DNA of 10,908 nucleotides from an uncultured Collinsella sp. (GTDB lineage: Bacteria > Actinomycetota > Coriobacteriia > Coriobacteriales > Coriobacteriaceae): positions 1-10,908 of the forward strand of contig UQUG01000064.1 in assembly GCA_900544205.1 (NCBI GenBank). Direction: 5' to 3'. Under the pieces are notes generated by a model, which saw nothing but the letters and a program-made list of their open reading frames with translations, had not been told where the DNA came from and did not search any database. Positions 1-5,206 of the stretch are shown in pieces. The translations under genes and the position numbers were made by a program. Each line of letters opens with the position of its first letter. Position 1 is the first letter of the stretch.

Positions 1-67
1 TGTCGACCTCAACCTCGTAACCGCAAACGGTGCACACGAACTTATACGTCTTCTTTTCCTCAGCCAT
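1..67 (-). CDS. Rubredoxin (N-terminal fragment, runs off the window edge)
   Basis: Only the first 22 codons are inside the window. They read M-A-E-E-K-K-T-Y-K-F-V-C-T-V-C-G-Y-E-V-E-V-D, with a CxxCG knuckle at residues 12-16. This is the first half of the Fe(SCys4) site of rubredoxin, preceded by the typical K-x-[YF]-x-C strand; the second CPxCG knuckle would lie outside the window. The ATG has a good ribosome binding site (GAGGAG, about 6 bases upstream). Rubredoxins are small one-electron carriers of the cytoplasm, used by anaerobes to feed flavodiiron proteins, rubrerythrin or superoxide reductase. The gene directly upstream on the same strand encodes a flavin reductase of the kind that is fused to rubredoxin in Hrb proteins, so this is probably its electron acceptor (inference). 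A longer rubredoxin-containing protein such as a rubrerythrin is not excluded, because the C-terminus is not visible. Confidence 0.8.
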   Translation of the reverse strand, partial: MAEEKKTYKFVCTVCGYEVEVD

Positions 68-110
68 GATGTTCTCCTCTCGAACGTGACTGCTGGTGTA
101 CTTGCTTATT

Positions 111-138
111 AGTATATATTCTCAATAATATAATGCAA
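111..138 (-). promoter_or_regulatory. Putative promoter of the rubredoxin gene
   Basis: In the AT-rich 88-base gap between the flavin reductase and rubredoxin genes the minus strand carries TTGCAT (133-138), a 16-base spacer and TATACT (111-116). Transcription would start near 104 and give a leader of roughly 37 bases. The block is framed by ACTTGC (100-105) and its complement GCAAGT (135-140), which could be an operator. This suggests that rubredoxin can be transcribed separately from the flavin reductase. Judged by eye only. Confidence 0.5.
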
Positions 139-155
139 GTATTTTTAGAACATTT

Positions 156-659
156 CTAGCCTTGATACGACGAAGCCTTGGGCGGCGTCTTGCCCTTTAA
201 CACCTTGTGGTAGTAGTCATAGGTCAGCGGGGCCTCGCCGCTCAAGCGCTCGGCATCCTCCACCTCGCCGATAAAGAGCAGGTGCGTGCCCACATCCACG
301 GTATCAATCAGACGGCAGCTAAACAGCGCCGCCGCGTGCTCGGGCACATAGGGCATGCCCAGCGCGGTCTCGTGGGTCTCGTACTTGGCAAACTTGTCGT
401 AGCCACTGCTGGTGCGGAAGCCAAAGTTGCCGATATAGAGCATATCGACCGTCTGATCGATCACGGTCAGCGCAAAGGCCTTAGCCGATACGATTACGCC
501 GGACGTGACATTTTCCTTGTTCACGGCAATCGAGATGCGCGGCGGGGCGGATGTCACCTGCACTGCTGTGTTGATAACGCAGCCGGCACGCAGCCCGTCC
601 GCCACGGCGCTCACCACGTACAGGCCACTCGGCATGGTAAAGAACGCAGTTTTGTCCAT
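156..659 (-). CDS. Flavin reductase-like (flavoredoxin) domain protein, Hrb-type
   Basis: A 167-residue cytoplasmic protein matching the FMN-binding split-barrel flavin reductase family. It is specifically like the N-terminal half of high-molecular-weight rubredoxin (Hrb), an NADH:rubredoxin oxidoreductase of anaerobes. Recognisable segments are D-K-x-A-x-F (2-7), S-G-L-Y-V-V-S (11-17), the N-T-A-V-Q-V-T-S-x-P-P strand (30-40), I-x-V-N-K-x-N (44-50), I-G-N-F-G-F (76-81), D-V-G-T-H-L-L-F-I-G-E-V (122-133) and T-Y-D-Y-Y-H (146-151). It stops just where the rubredoxin domain begins in fused Hrb proteins, and a separate rubredoxin gene starts 88 bases downstream. The frame stays open upstream to 851, but that part runs through a terminator and a palindrome. 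The ATG at 659, with AGGGGAG 8 bases before it, is the credible start. Likely role: passing electrons from NAD(P)H via FMN to rubredoxin, for O2, NO or peroxide removal (inference from the family). Confidence 0.85.
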   Translation of the reverse strand: MDKTAFFTMPSGLYVVSAVADGLRAGCVINTAVQVTSAPPRISIAVNKENVTSGVIVSAKAFALTVIDQTVDMLYIGNFGFRTSSGYDKFAKYETHETALGMPYVPEHAAALFSCRLIDTVDVGTHLLFIGEVEDAERLSGEAPLTYDYYHKVLKGKTPPKASSYQG

Positions 660-710
660 AACGATCACTCCCCTAGCTCGGGTTGGAACCTCATGGATGT
701 ATGTACCCAC

Positions 711-744
711 AAAAAAGGCGGCACCCATAACGGACGCCGCCTTT
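711..744 (-). terminator. Rho-independent terminator downstream of smpB
   Basis: On the minus strand a 9-bp perfect stem, AAAGGCGGC (736-744) with GCCGCCTTT (714-722), encloses a 13-base loop and runs into six T residues (711-716 as A on the plus strand). It lies about 120 bases past the smpB stop and only about 50 bases before the flavin reductase start. It therefore ends the TPR-smpB transcript, and the flavin reductase needs its own promoter. No convincing promoter hexamers were found for it. Confidence 0.85.
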
Positions 745-786
745 GAGACATATGTGTCAGAACAGTAAGAAAGATGAGACACCCGC

Positions 787-853
787 AGTTGCGGTGAAAT
801 AGGGACTGGATAGCCCCTCAAACAGGCAAAACAGTCCGTATTCCACCGCAACT
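787..853. repeat. REP-like palindromic repeat, copy 1
   Basis: Two 22-base arms, 787-808 (begins AGTTGCGGTGAAATAGGGAC) and 832-853, are inverted with 20 of 22 positions matching. They are separated by a 23-base loop. The same arm sequence recurs at 9960-10030, also with a 23-base loop. When this copy is reverse-complemented the loops align at 15 of 23 positions, starting with TTTT-R-CC. It is therefore a dispersed element in opposite orientation rather than a chance hairpin. It sits 12 bases beyond the smpB stop and before the terminator, so it should be part of the smpB 3' untranslated region. No target-site duplication is visible. The resemblance to REP/RAYT-type elements is an inference from structure. 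Confidence 0.85.
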
Positions 854-865
854 TATGCAGAGTGC

Positions 866-1336
866 CTAGCGGTTGCGTTCCTTAAGGGCGCGGTCGATCT
901 CGCGTTGGACATCACGCTTGGCCATGTCCTCGCGCTTGTCGTAGAGCTTCTTGCCGCGACCCAGACCCAGCAGCAGCTTTACGCGGCCGTCGGTATTAAA
1001 GTAGAGCTCCAACGGAACCAGCGCATAACCACGGTTGCGAAGTTTGCCGTCAAGAAAGTCGATCTCCTTGCGGTGCAGCAGCAGACGACGCCGACGGTCG
1101 GGATCGCGATTCCACACGCCACCATGGCTATAAGGATGGATATGCAGGCCGACGAGCCAGCACTCCCCGCCGCGGATCAGCGCGAAGGTATCGGTGATCT
1201 GGCAGGCGCGCTCGCGAATCGACTTGACCTCGGTGCCGCTCAGTTCAATGCCGCACTCAAATGTCTCATCGATAAAGTACTCGTGATGTGCCGAGCGATT
1301 CTTGGAGATGAGTTTGCGCTCGCGCTTACTGGGCAT
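866..1336 (-). CDS. smpB: SsrA (tmRNA)-binding protein SmpB
   Basis: A 156-residue protein, normal for SmpB. It binds tmRNA, stands in for the codon-anticodon arm in the ribosomal A site, and so rescues ribosomes stalled on broken mRNAs. Hallmarks seen: basic N-terminus and N-R-S-A-H-H-E-Y (13-20), E-L-S-G-T-E-V-K-S-I-R (31-41), H-I-H-P-Y-S-H-G (65-72), D-P-D-R-R-R-R-L-L-L-H (78-88), V-P-L-x-L-Y-F (107-113), G-L-G-R-G-K-K-L-Y-D-K-R-E (124-136) and the basic C-terminal tail that enters the mRNA channel. The ATG at 1336 has AAGGAGG 6 bases upstream. Longer readings back to 1414 lie inside the upstream gene and add no family sequence. The start overlaps the end of the TPR gene by 11 bases, so translation is probably coupled. 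The ssrA gene itself is not in the window. Confidence 0.97.
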   Translation of the reverse strand: MPSKRERKLISKNRSAHHEYFIDETFECGIELSGTEVKSIRERACQITDTFALIRGGECWLVGLHIHPYSHGGVWNRDPDRRRRLLLHRKEIDFLDGKLRNRGYALVPLELYFNTDGRVKLLLGLGRGKKLYDKREDMAKRDVQREIDRALKERNR

Positions 1337-2243
1337 CGTCGGCCTCCTTGGCGCCATCGGCGTTTGAGCCCGCAGCCTCGCGCTTTGCCTTGCGCTCGGC
1401 ATTGAGTTCGGCATCGCTCTCGCGCACCAGTTTGATAATCGCCGCGCAGGCCTCCTCGCCCACCAAGTCGCGAGCGCGCACCGTCAGGCGCGTCGCCTCC
1501 TGCTTGTCGCCGTCGCTTGCGGCATCGGTCGCGCACATAATCAGGCAGATGGCAATCTCGGCCGAAGGCGAGGTCGGCACGCCCTGCAGGGCCAATTCAC
1601 CCATCACGTGCTCGTCGCTCTCATCAGCGGCATCCGGATAGGTGGTATGGATCTTGTTGAGCAGGCGCGTCGTATGCGCATCGTTGGGCGCCAGGCGCAG
1701 CGCCAGACGCGCGCAGCCCACGGCAGCCGAAACGTTCTCGGTCTCGGGCTCCAAGAAGTACTGACCCAGATTGGCGTAAGCGCGGGCGGCGCACTTGCCA
1801 TCGCTTGCACGCTCCAGCACCGAGAACGAGAGCGATGCCCATTCCTGCTTGTCTTCGAGTGCGCGGAACAGCTCGGCCAAATCCAAGCGATAGTTGCAGT
1901 TCATGGGGTCCCAACGCACAGCCTGCATCAGGGCATTGCGAGCGCTCACATAATCCTGCTGGCGAATGTAGGCAAACGCCATATCAGAGTACAGGCGGTC
2001 AAACGGCACCTCGACCTGCACGAGCTCGCGCGGATCCTTCTCCACGCGGCGATAGGCCAAGCGCTCAAACTTGCTATCAAAGCTAAAGTATTGGCGCTTC
2101 TCCTCCGTCTTGCACTCGGCGTCGATATACTCCTCGGCGAGCTCCACCAGGCGCTCCAGCAGCGGCGTCGCCGTAGCCAGGTCGCCCTGCGCCAGATAGT
2201 TCTCGGCATACGTGATGTCTTGCAAGCTGATGGGCAGGTCCAT
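1326..2243 (-). CDS. TPR-repeat protein upstream of and overlapping smpB
   Basis: A 305-residue, soluble, helical, acidic protein with no signal peptide or membrane segment. At least two tetratricopeptide-like units are visible: residues about 84-117 (L-Y-S-D-M-A-F-A-Y-I-R-Q-Q-D-Y-V-S-A-R, then A-V-R-W-D-P) and about 155-188 (A-Y-A-N-L-G-Q-Y-F, ending L-R-L-A-P-N-D). A weaker helical pair lies at 13-40. The last 30 residues are charged and Ala-rich, probably disordered. TPRs are protein-protein scaffolds; the partner is unknown. The ATG at 2243 has GAGGAG 5 bases upstream. It sits between a tRNA terminator and smpB and overlaps smpB by 11 bases, so the two are co-expressed. A role with ribosome rescue would be guilt by association only. 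No clear promoter was found in the 55 bases between the tRNA terminator and the start. Confidence 0.85.
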   Translation of the reverse strand: MDLPISLQDITYAENYLAQGDLATATPLLERLVELAEEYIDAECKTEEKRQYFSFDSKFERLAYRRVEKDPRELVQVEVPFDRLYSDMAFAYIRQQDYVSARNALMQAVRWDPMNCNYRLDLAELFRALEDKQEWASLSFSVLERASDGKCAARAYANLGQYFLEPETENVSAAVGCARLALRLAPNDAHTTRLLNKIHTTYPDAADESDEHVMGELALQGVPTSPSAEIAICLIMCATDAASDGDKQEATRLTVRARDLVGEEACAAIIKLVRESDAELNAERKAKREAAGSNADGAKEADDAQ

Positions 2244-2300
2244 GACAACTCCTCGGTCCAGGCGGCAGACTCAACGCGCCTTAAACATCGGTCAATACAC

Positions 2301-2328
2301 AAAACCCGGGTCTCTTGCGAGGCCCGGG
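2301..2328 (-). terminator. Rho-independent terminator of the tRNA-Gln/tRNA-Glu transcript
   Basis: Reading leftward, CCCGGGCCTC (2319-2328), a GCAA tetraloop and GAGACCCGGG (2305-2314) form a 10-base-pair stem with one C/A mismatch. Four T residues follow (2301-2304). It begins about 10 bases after the CCA end of tRNA-Glu. Confidence 0.85.
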
Positions 2329-2338
2329 CGTTCAATTT

Positions 2339-2415
2339 TGGTAGCCCGTACCAGATTCGAACTGGTGATCTCCGCCTTGAGAGGGCGGCGTCCTAAACCG
2401 CTAGACGAACGGGCC
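2339..2415 (-). tRNA. tRNA-Glu (CUC anticodon)
   Basis: A complete cloverleaf can be drawn. The acceptor GGCCCGU pairs with ACGGGCU (pair 1-72 is a G-U wobble). The D arm is GUC...GAC. The anticodon stem CCGCC/GGCGG carries loop CUCUCAA, so the anticodon is CUC and reads GAG. The variable region is AGAUC and the T arm is ACCAG-UUCGAAU-CUGGU. The discriminator is A73 and the CCA is encoded (2339-2341). The sequence UUCGUCUAG at positions 7-15 is typical of bacterial tRNA-Glu. It lies 17 bases downstream of tRNA-Gln and shares its promoter. Confidence 0.96.
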
Positions 2416-2432
2416 ATATGTAGCAAATGCAA

Positions 2433-2506
2433 TGGCTGGGATGGAGGGAGTCGAACCCCCATTGACGGAACCAGAATCCGCTGTCCTGCCATTAGACGAC
2501 ATCCCA
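2433..2506 (-). tRNA. tRNA-Gln (CUG anticodon)
   Basis: A 74-base cloverleaf with encoded CCA (2433-2435). The acceptor UGGGAUG pairs with CAUCCCA; the first pair U1-A72 is characteristic of tRNA-Gln, and the discriminator is G73. The anticodon stem is GCGGA/UCCGU with loop UUCUGGU, giving anticodon CUG (codon CAG). The T loop is UUCGACU within GGGGG/CUCCC. It is the first gene of a two-tRNA unit with tRNA-Glu. Confidence 0.96.
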
Positions 2507-2550
2507 ATGACTGCATCGCTGCGCTCGGCTGTGCCTTTGCGCAAGAAAGA

Positions 2551-2579
2551 AATATACGGGAAGTCTCGCCGTGACGCAA
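2551..2579 (-). promoter_or_regulatory. Promoter of the tRNA-Gln/tRNA-Glu unit
   Basis: The minus strand has TTGCGT (2574-2579), a 17-base spacer and TATATT (2551-2556), a good sigma-70/SigA match. The expected start is near 2544, about 38 bases before tRNA-Gln. The rest of the 2507-2771 gap holds an inverted repeat TTTGACT...AGTCAAA (2588-2594/2607-2613) and the leader of the plus-strand gene at 2772. Confidence 0.65.
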
Positions 2580-2685
2580 GCCCCAATTTTGACTTTTTTG
2601 AAATTCAGTCAAATACGGCCAACACGTGAAGGACCTGTGAAGCACCAGCGACACCTACGGCGTCAAAGCCCGTAAAACATCCCAC

Positions 2686-2702
2686 ATCTACCGCTGGTAG
2701 AT
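2686..2702. promoter_or_regulatory. Perfect inverted repeat, possible operator
   Basis: ATCTACC-GCT-GGTAGAT, two perfect 7-base arms around a 3-base centre, lies 70 bases upstream of the plus-strand gene at 2772. It overlaps a possible -10 (TAGATT, 2698-2703) that has no good -35. It could be a regulator binding site or a leader hairpin. Nothing else supports either reading. Confidence 0.35.
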
Positions 2703-2771
2703 TACAACAATGCAGCACTCACGGCTGATGGCACAATCGAACCGTCATCATTGCACGGATATCGAGGCACC

Positions 2772-3182
2772 ATGGACGAAGAGCTTGATTACCTATGGGA
2801 GACCCTGGGCCTCGAGATCACTGCTGACCTTTGGCCCGAACGGGACAAAATCCATCCCACACTGCGCCCCGCCATCACGGTGATGCAGGCAAAATACCGC
2901 CGTGCATCCTTTTTGATCATGCGAGTGTCATGGCACGCGGGACTCCCCGACCTTAAGCGAATCCAGGCAAGCCTCGTCGAGCTGTCCGGTATGCCGACCG
3001 TCATATCCGAGGCGCACCTGGAGCAGCGCCAGCGCGAGCGGCTGCAACAGCAGCGGATTCCCTTTATCTGCCCCGGCGTTCAGGCATATCTGCCCTTTAT
3101 GGACGAGGAGTACTGGAGCGGCAAGCCCAACAAGCACGTAAAGGTCTACGATCCGCACGAATGGGCACAGCTTGAGGATTGA
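2772..3182 (+). CDS. Small uncharacterised protein with an IPF-x-x-PG-x-Q-x-YLPF motif
   Basis: A 136-residue soluble protein from the ATG at 2772. A GAGG sits only 4 bases upstream; an in-frame TTG at 2751 has no ribosome site. It is Trp- and Glu-rich near the N-terminus. A strand-like stretch (A-S-F-L-I-M-R-V, residues 45-52) is followed by a helix and then P-T-V-I-S-E (75-80), a basic Gln/Arg-rich helix (84-94) and I-P-F-I-C-P-G-V-Q-A-Y-L-P-F-M (96-110). From memory, a similar 'R-L-I-E-x-x-I-P-F-I-V-P-x-x-Q-L-Y-L-P' segment occurs in a group of Gram-positive proteins often labelled MarR-like regulators. That match is untested, and no winged-helix region is visible here, so I do not assign a function. 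It is the only plus-strand gene in the left 9.6 kb and is convergent with the ArsC-like gene. Codon use resembles its neighbours. Confidence 0.75.
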   Translation: MDEELDYLWETLGLEITADLWPERDKIHPTLRPAITVMQAKYRRASFLIMRVSWHAGLPDLKRIQASLVELSGMPTVISEAHLEQRQRERLQQQRIPFICPGVQAYLPFMDEEYWSGKPNKHVKVYDPHEWAQLED

Positions 3183-3254
3183 GCCGAGCGAGCCCGCCGA
3201 TGGAAAACACGTCCCACCCCGATCACTCAAAACGGGTCGCACTTTCCGGAGCCG

Positions 3255-3614
3255 CTACAGCAACGCCTCGGCCCAAGCCGCTTCCCTAAAGCCGGGAATC
3301 GCAAAGTCGTCGCCCACCAGCAGCGGACGCTTGACCAGCATGCCGTCGGTCGCCAGCAGCTCGTAGCACTCCCGATCTGTCATGCCCGCATCCAGACGCG
3401 CCTTCAGGCCCAGCTCTCGATATTTCATGCCCGACGAATTAAAGAAGCGCCGCACCGGCAGCCCCGAACGAGCAATCCAGGTCGCAAGCTCATCAGCCGT
3501 GGGGTTGTCCAAAACGATATCGCGGTCGATATACTCTACCCCATGTTCGTCCAGCCATGCCTTGGCCTTCTTACAGGTCGAGCACTTGGGATATTCAACA
3601 AACAATACCGCCAT
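3255..3614 (-). CDS. ArsC/Spx-family thioredoxin-fold protein (YusI/YffB type)
   Basis: A 119-residue cytoplasmic protein of the arsenate reductase-like (ArsC) family, full length. It has the N-terminal Y-P-K-C-S-T-C-K-K-A-K-A-W-L (8-21) with Cys11 and Cys14 in a C-x-x-C arrangement. It also has R-F-F-N-S-S-G-M-K-Y-R-E-L (56-68) and L-L-A-T-D-G-M-L-V-K-R-P-L-L-V (86-100), whose Arg-Pro pair is conserved in the family. The pattern is closest to the housekeeping YusI-like branch rather than to true arsenic-operon ArsC or the regulator Spx. Redox or glutathione/thioredoxin-linked reductase activity is therefore plausible but unproven. No other arsenic-resistance genes are nearby. The ATG at 3614 has AAGGAAA about 6 bases upstream; a reading back to 3698 has no family sequence. 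Confidence 0.88.
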   Translation of the reverse strand: MAVLFVEYPKCSTCKKAKAWLDEHGVEYIDRDIVLDNPTADELATWIARSGLPVRRFFNSSGMKYRELGLKARLDAGMTDRECYELLATDGMLVKRPLLVGDDFAIPGFREAAWAEALL

Positions 3615-3687
3615 GGGATTTCCTTTCTTAGAGAAAACAGGTGTCTGGAAAACTGCACATCGACGACCGCTCGCGATTGCAGCCGTT

Positions 3688-3716
3688 ATTGTAGTCAATG
3701 TCGAAGCGTAGGCAGT
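3688..3716 (-). promoter_or_regulatory. Weak candidate promoter of the ArsC-like gene
   Basis: The minus strand carries TACAAT (3688-3693), a good -10, with ACTGCC (3711-3716) 17 bases upstream as a poor -35. It would give a leader of about 65 bases. This rests mainly on the -10. Confidence 0.3.
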
Positions 3717-3736
3717 CGCGATGTCTCGCCTTAAGG

Positions 3737-4318
3737 CTAGTGCCTCGCATGGGCGCCGATCGGCCGAGTCGCATGGCGCACCAACGCCGCCGCCAGCAAT
3801 ACCAACAGCATGGCGGTGACATAGCCCGCGGCATCGAATCCTAAATCGATAACGTCGAAATGCCTGCCGGGAACAAAGATCTTATGTACCTGATCGCCAA
3901 CGGAGCAGGCGACGCAAAAGAGCAATACGGGCACGCAACGGGAGCACACGCTCCACGGACGCCTGGAAAAGCAAACCACGACCACCGAGGCGAACAATCC
4001 GACGAAGAAAAACTCTACGGTATGGGCAACGCGACGGACGTTTATGCCCGCCCACATGCGAATGGAAGCAAGTCGGCCAGACCGGACATTCGAGGCAGCC
4101 GAATCGGTGCCCCCGGTCATTCCGTTCTCCGTCTGGGCTTCACCCGTGGCATCGGCAGCCTGAACGCCCGTAGCCTGACCCTCCACCACACGCGCGGTGG
4201 ACTCGCTCAGCAACGACGTCTCCACCGCATTTTGCTCCGTCAGCACCCAGATGCCCGCCAGCGTTGCAGCGAACAGAACGATCGCGGTCCATCCGATTAT
4301 TTGTTTTACACGCGCCAA
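3737..4318 (-). CDS. VanZ-family membrane protein
   Basis: A 193-residue integral membrane protein. Hydrophobic spans: about 8-27, 101-117, 127-141 and 162-181. The VanZ signature is readable: R-V-A-H-T-V-E-F-F-F-V-G (96-107, with His99 and Glu102), then G-D-Q-V-H-K-I-F-V-P-G-R-H-F-D-V-I-D-L (141-159), matching the usual D-E-x-x-Q-x-F-x-x-G-R-x-x-x-x-x-D pattern, and F-D-A-A-G. VanZ proteins are linked to low-level teicoplanin resistance or envelope functions, but most members are of unknown role. An extra polar segment (about 30-88, rich in Thr, Gly, Ser and Ala) separates the first span from the VanZ core and probably faces outside. The start is TTG, supported by a perfect AAAGGAGG 7 bases upstream. 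The recombinase gene ends 105 bases upstream on the same strand, so the two may be co-transcribed. No van ligase genes are near. Confidence 0.88.
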   Translation of the reverse strand: MARVKQIIGWTAIVLFAATLAGIWVLTEQNAVETSLLSESTARVVEGQATGVQAADATGEAQTENGMTGGTDSAASNVRSGRLASIRMWAGINVRRVAHTVEFFFVGLFASVVVVCFSRRPWSVCSRCVPVLLFCVACSVGDQVHKIFVPGRHFDVIDLGFDAAGYVTAMLLVLLAAALVRHATRPIGAHARH

Positions 4319-4325
4319 GGGCCAA

Positions 4326-4333
4326 CCTCCTTT
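4326..4333 (-). promoter_or_regulatory. Strong ribosome binding site that fixes the TTG start of the VanZ gene
   Basis: AAAGGAGG on the minus strand ends 7 bases before the TTG at 4318. No ATG or GTG is suitably placed, so the TTG start is well supported despite the rare codon. Confidence 0.85.
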
Positions 4334-4423
4334 TTTTGAATATCAGCGAGTGTAGCCCCAAATGACATCGTCACCGTATCAAAATTTGAATCGCAACAGG
4401 AAGCGACAAAGCGACGCAAACCC

Positions 4424-5029
4424 CTACCCCGCCTCGCGCATCCAGCGATCGAACGTCCCCACGCACACGCCCAAGCACTTTGCTGCCTGGCTGCGGGTAA
4501 TATCGCCCGCCTCATAGCTATCGCGCACCAGCTCAAACTGAGGAGGGCACGGCTTGCGAGGTCGACCGAAACGGACCCCTCGCGCCCGCGCCGCTGCAAT
4601 TCCCTCCGCCTGGCGCCGATGGATATTCTCGCGCTCCACCTGCGCCACGTAGCTCAGCAGTTGCAGCACAATATCGGCAATCAGGGCGTTGGTCACATCC
4701 GGCGCGCCGCTGGCCCTGGCGCGCGTGTCAAGCAATGGCATGTCCAACACCACAATGGCAACCCCGAGCTCCTTGGTAATGCGTCGCCATTCCTCAAGAA
4801 TCTCGGAGTAATTACGGCCAAGTCGGTCGATAGAAAGCACCACCAGCACGTCCCCGTCTCCCAGGACGTGTAGCAGCTCGCGATAATGCGGCCGATCGAA
4901 GTCCTTGCCGCTCGCATGGTCGGCATAAATATTCGCCGAGCCCACACCATAGGCGCCCAGCGCATCCAGCTGCCGATTAAGATTTTGATCGCGCGAACTC
5001 ACCCGCGCATAACCGTACACCGTCGCCAT
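4424..5029 (-). CDS. Small serine recombinase (resolvase/invertase family)
   Basis: A 201-residue site-specific recombinase that would cut and rejoin DNA through a phosphoserine intermediate. The N-terminal catalytic domain (1 to about 130) starts V-Y-G-Y-A-R-V-S-S-R-D-Q. Ser11 aligns with the nucleophile of gamma-delta resolvase, Arg9 with Arg8, and S-I-D-R-L-G-R-N (66-73) supplies Arg69 and Arg72. The long helix with S-Y-V-A-Q-V-E-R-E-N-I (126-136) is followed by G-V-R-F-G-R-P (151-157). A C-terminal helix-turn-helix (about 164-200; D-I-T-R-S-Q-A-A-K-C-L-G-V, F-D-R-W) binds DNA. It is complete and looks active. The ATG at 5029 follows GGGGA by 5 bases; a TTG at 5059 has no ribosome site. 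No transposase or second recombinase is next to it, so it is an orphan; resolvase, invertase or domesticated roles all remain open. Inverted repeats immediately upstream are candidate substrate sites. Confidence 0.93.
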   Translation of the reverse strand: MATVYGYARVSSRDQNLNRQLDALGAYGVGSANIYADHASGKDFDRPHYRELLHVLGDGDVLVVLSIDRLGRNYSEILEEWRRITKELGVAIVVLDMPLLDTRARASGAPDVTNALIADIVLQLLSYVAQVERENIHRRQAEGIAAARARGVRFGRPRKPCPPQFELVRDSYEAGDITRSQAAKCLGVCVGTFDRWMREAG

Positions 5030-5048
5030 CTCATCCCCGCTTTCTTGT

Positions 5049-5087
5049 AAACCTGCCAAAAAGGGACAGGTTTATTTTGGTAGGTTT
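5049..5087. repeat. Inverted-repeat cluster upstream of the recombinase gene
   Basis: Three copies of an AAACCT-R-Y-C-like motif lie within 39 bases: AAACCTGCC on plus at 5049-5057, AAACCTGTC on minus at 5065-5073 and AAACCTACC on minus at 5079-5087. The outer pair extends to 13-base arms (5049-5061 and 5075-5087, 12 of 13 matching) around a 13-base centre. Its position 20 bases before the recombinase start fits either a crossover/res-type binding site or an autoregulatory operator. Neither is demonstrated. Confidence 0.55.
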
Positions 5088-5150
5088 TACCTCCCAAATA
5101 GCAGGCAAGCGGGCAGCCAGGCAGACGGTAAGGTGGCCACAATTCAAATG

Positions 5151-5180
5151 CGGAGGGCGGTCCCGAAAGGCCGCCCTCCG
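5151..5180 (-). terminator. Terminator-like hairpin downstream of rnr
   Basis: CGGAGGGCGG and CCGCCCTCCG form a perfect 10-bp GC-rich stem with a 10-base loop, 26 bases beyond the rnr stop. On the minus strand it is followed only by CATTTGAATT, a weak U tract. Termination may be partial or the hairpin may act as a 3' stabiliser, and recombinase transcription could come from read-through. Confidence 0.65.
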
Positions 5181-5206
5181 CTCCTCCACCATGAGTCGGG
5201 ATTTGG

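Noticed and set aside
660..851. N-terminal extension of the flavin reductase frame to 851
   Set aside because: It would translate a terminator hairpin and the REP-like palindrome, has no family sequence, and the ATG at 659 has a good ribosome site.
1337..1414. Longer smpB start inside the TPR gene
   Set aside because: The extra residues do not match SmpB, and AAGGAGG clearly marks the ATG at 1336.
1608..2396. Long plus-strand open frame opposite the TPR gene and tRNA-Glu
   Set aside because: It is a complement of a convincing minus-strand gene, runs through a terminator and a tRNA, and its composition is that of an antisense shadow.
2507..2771. tmRNA (ssrA) near smpB
   Set aside because: No tRNA-Ala-like ends or tag-coding frame could be found between the tRNAs and the next gene; the interval is too short and is occupied by promoters.
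3255..3614. Arsenic-resistance ArsC
   Set aside because: The protein follows the YusI/YffB housekeeping pattern with a CxxC, and no arsR, arsB or acr3 gene accompanies it.
5030..5059. TTG start for the recombinase at 5059
   Set aside because: No ribosome site precedes it and it falls inside the inverted-repeat cluster. Resolvases begin right at the V-Y-G-Y-A-R-V-S strand, as from 5029.
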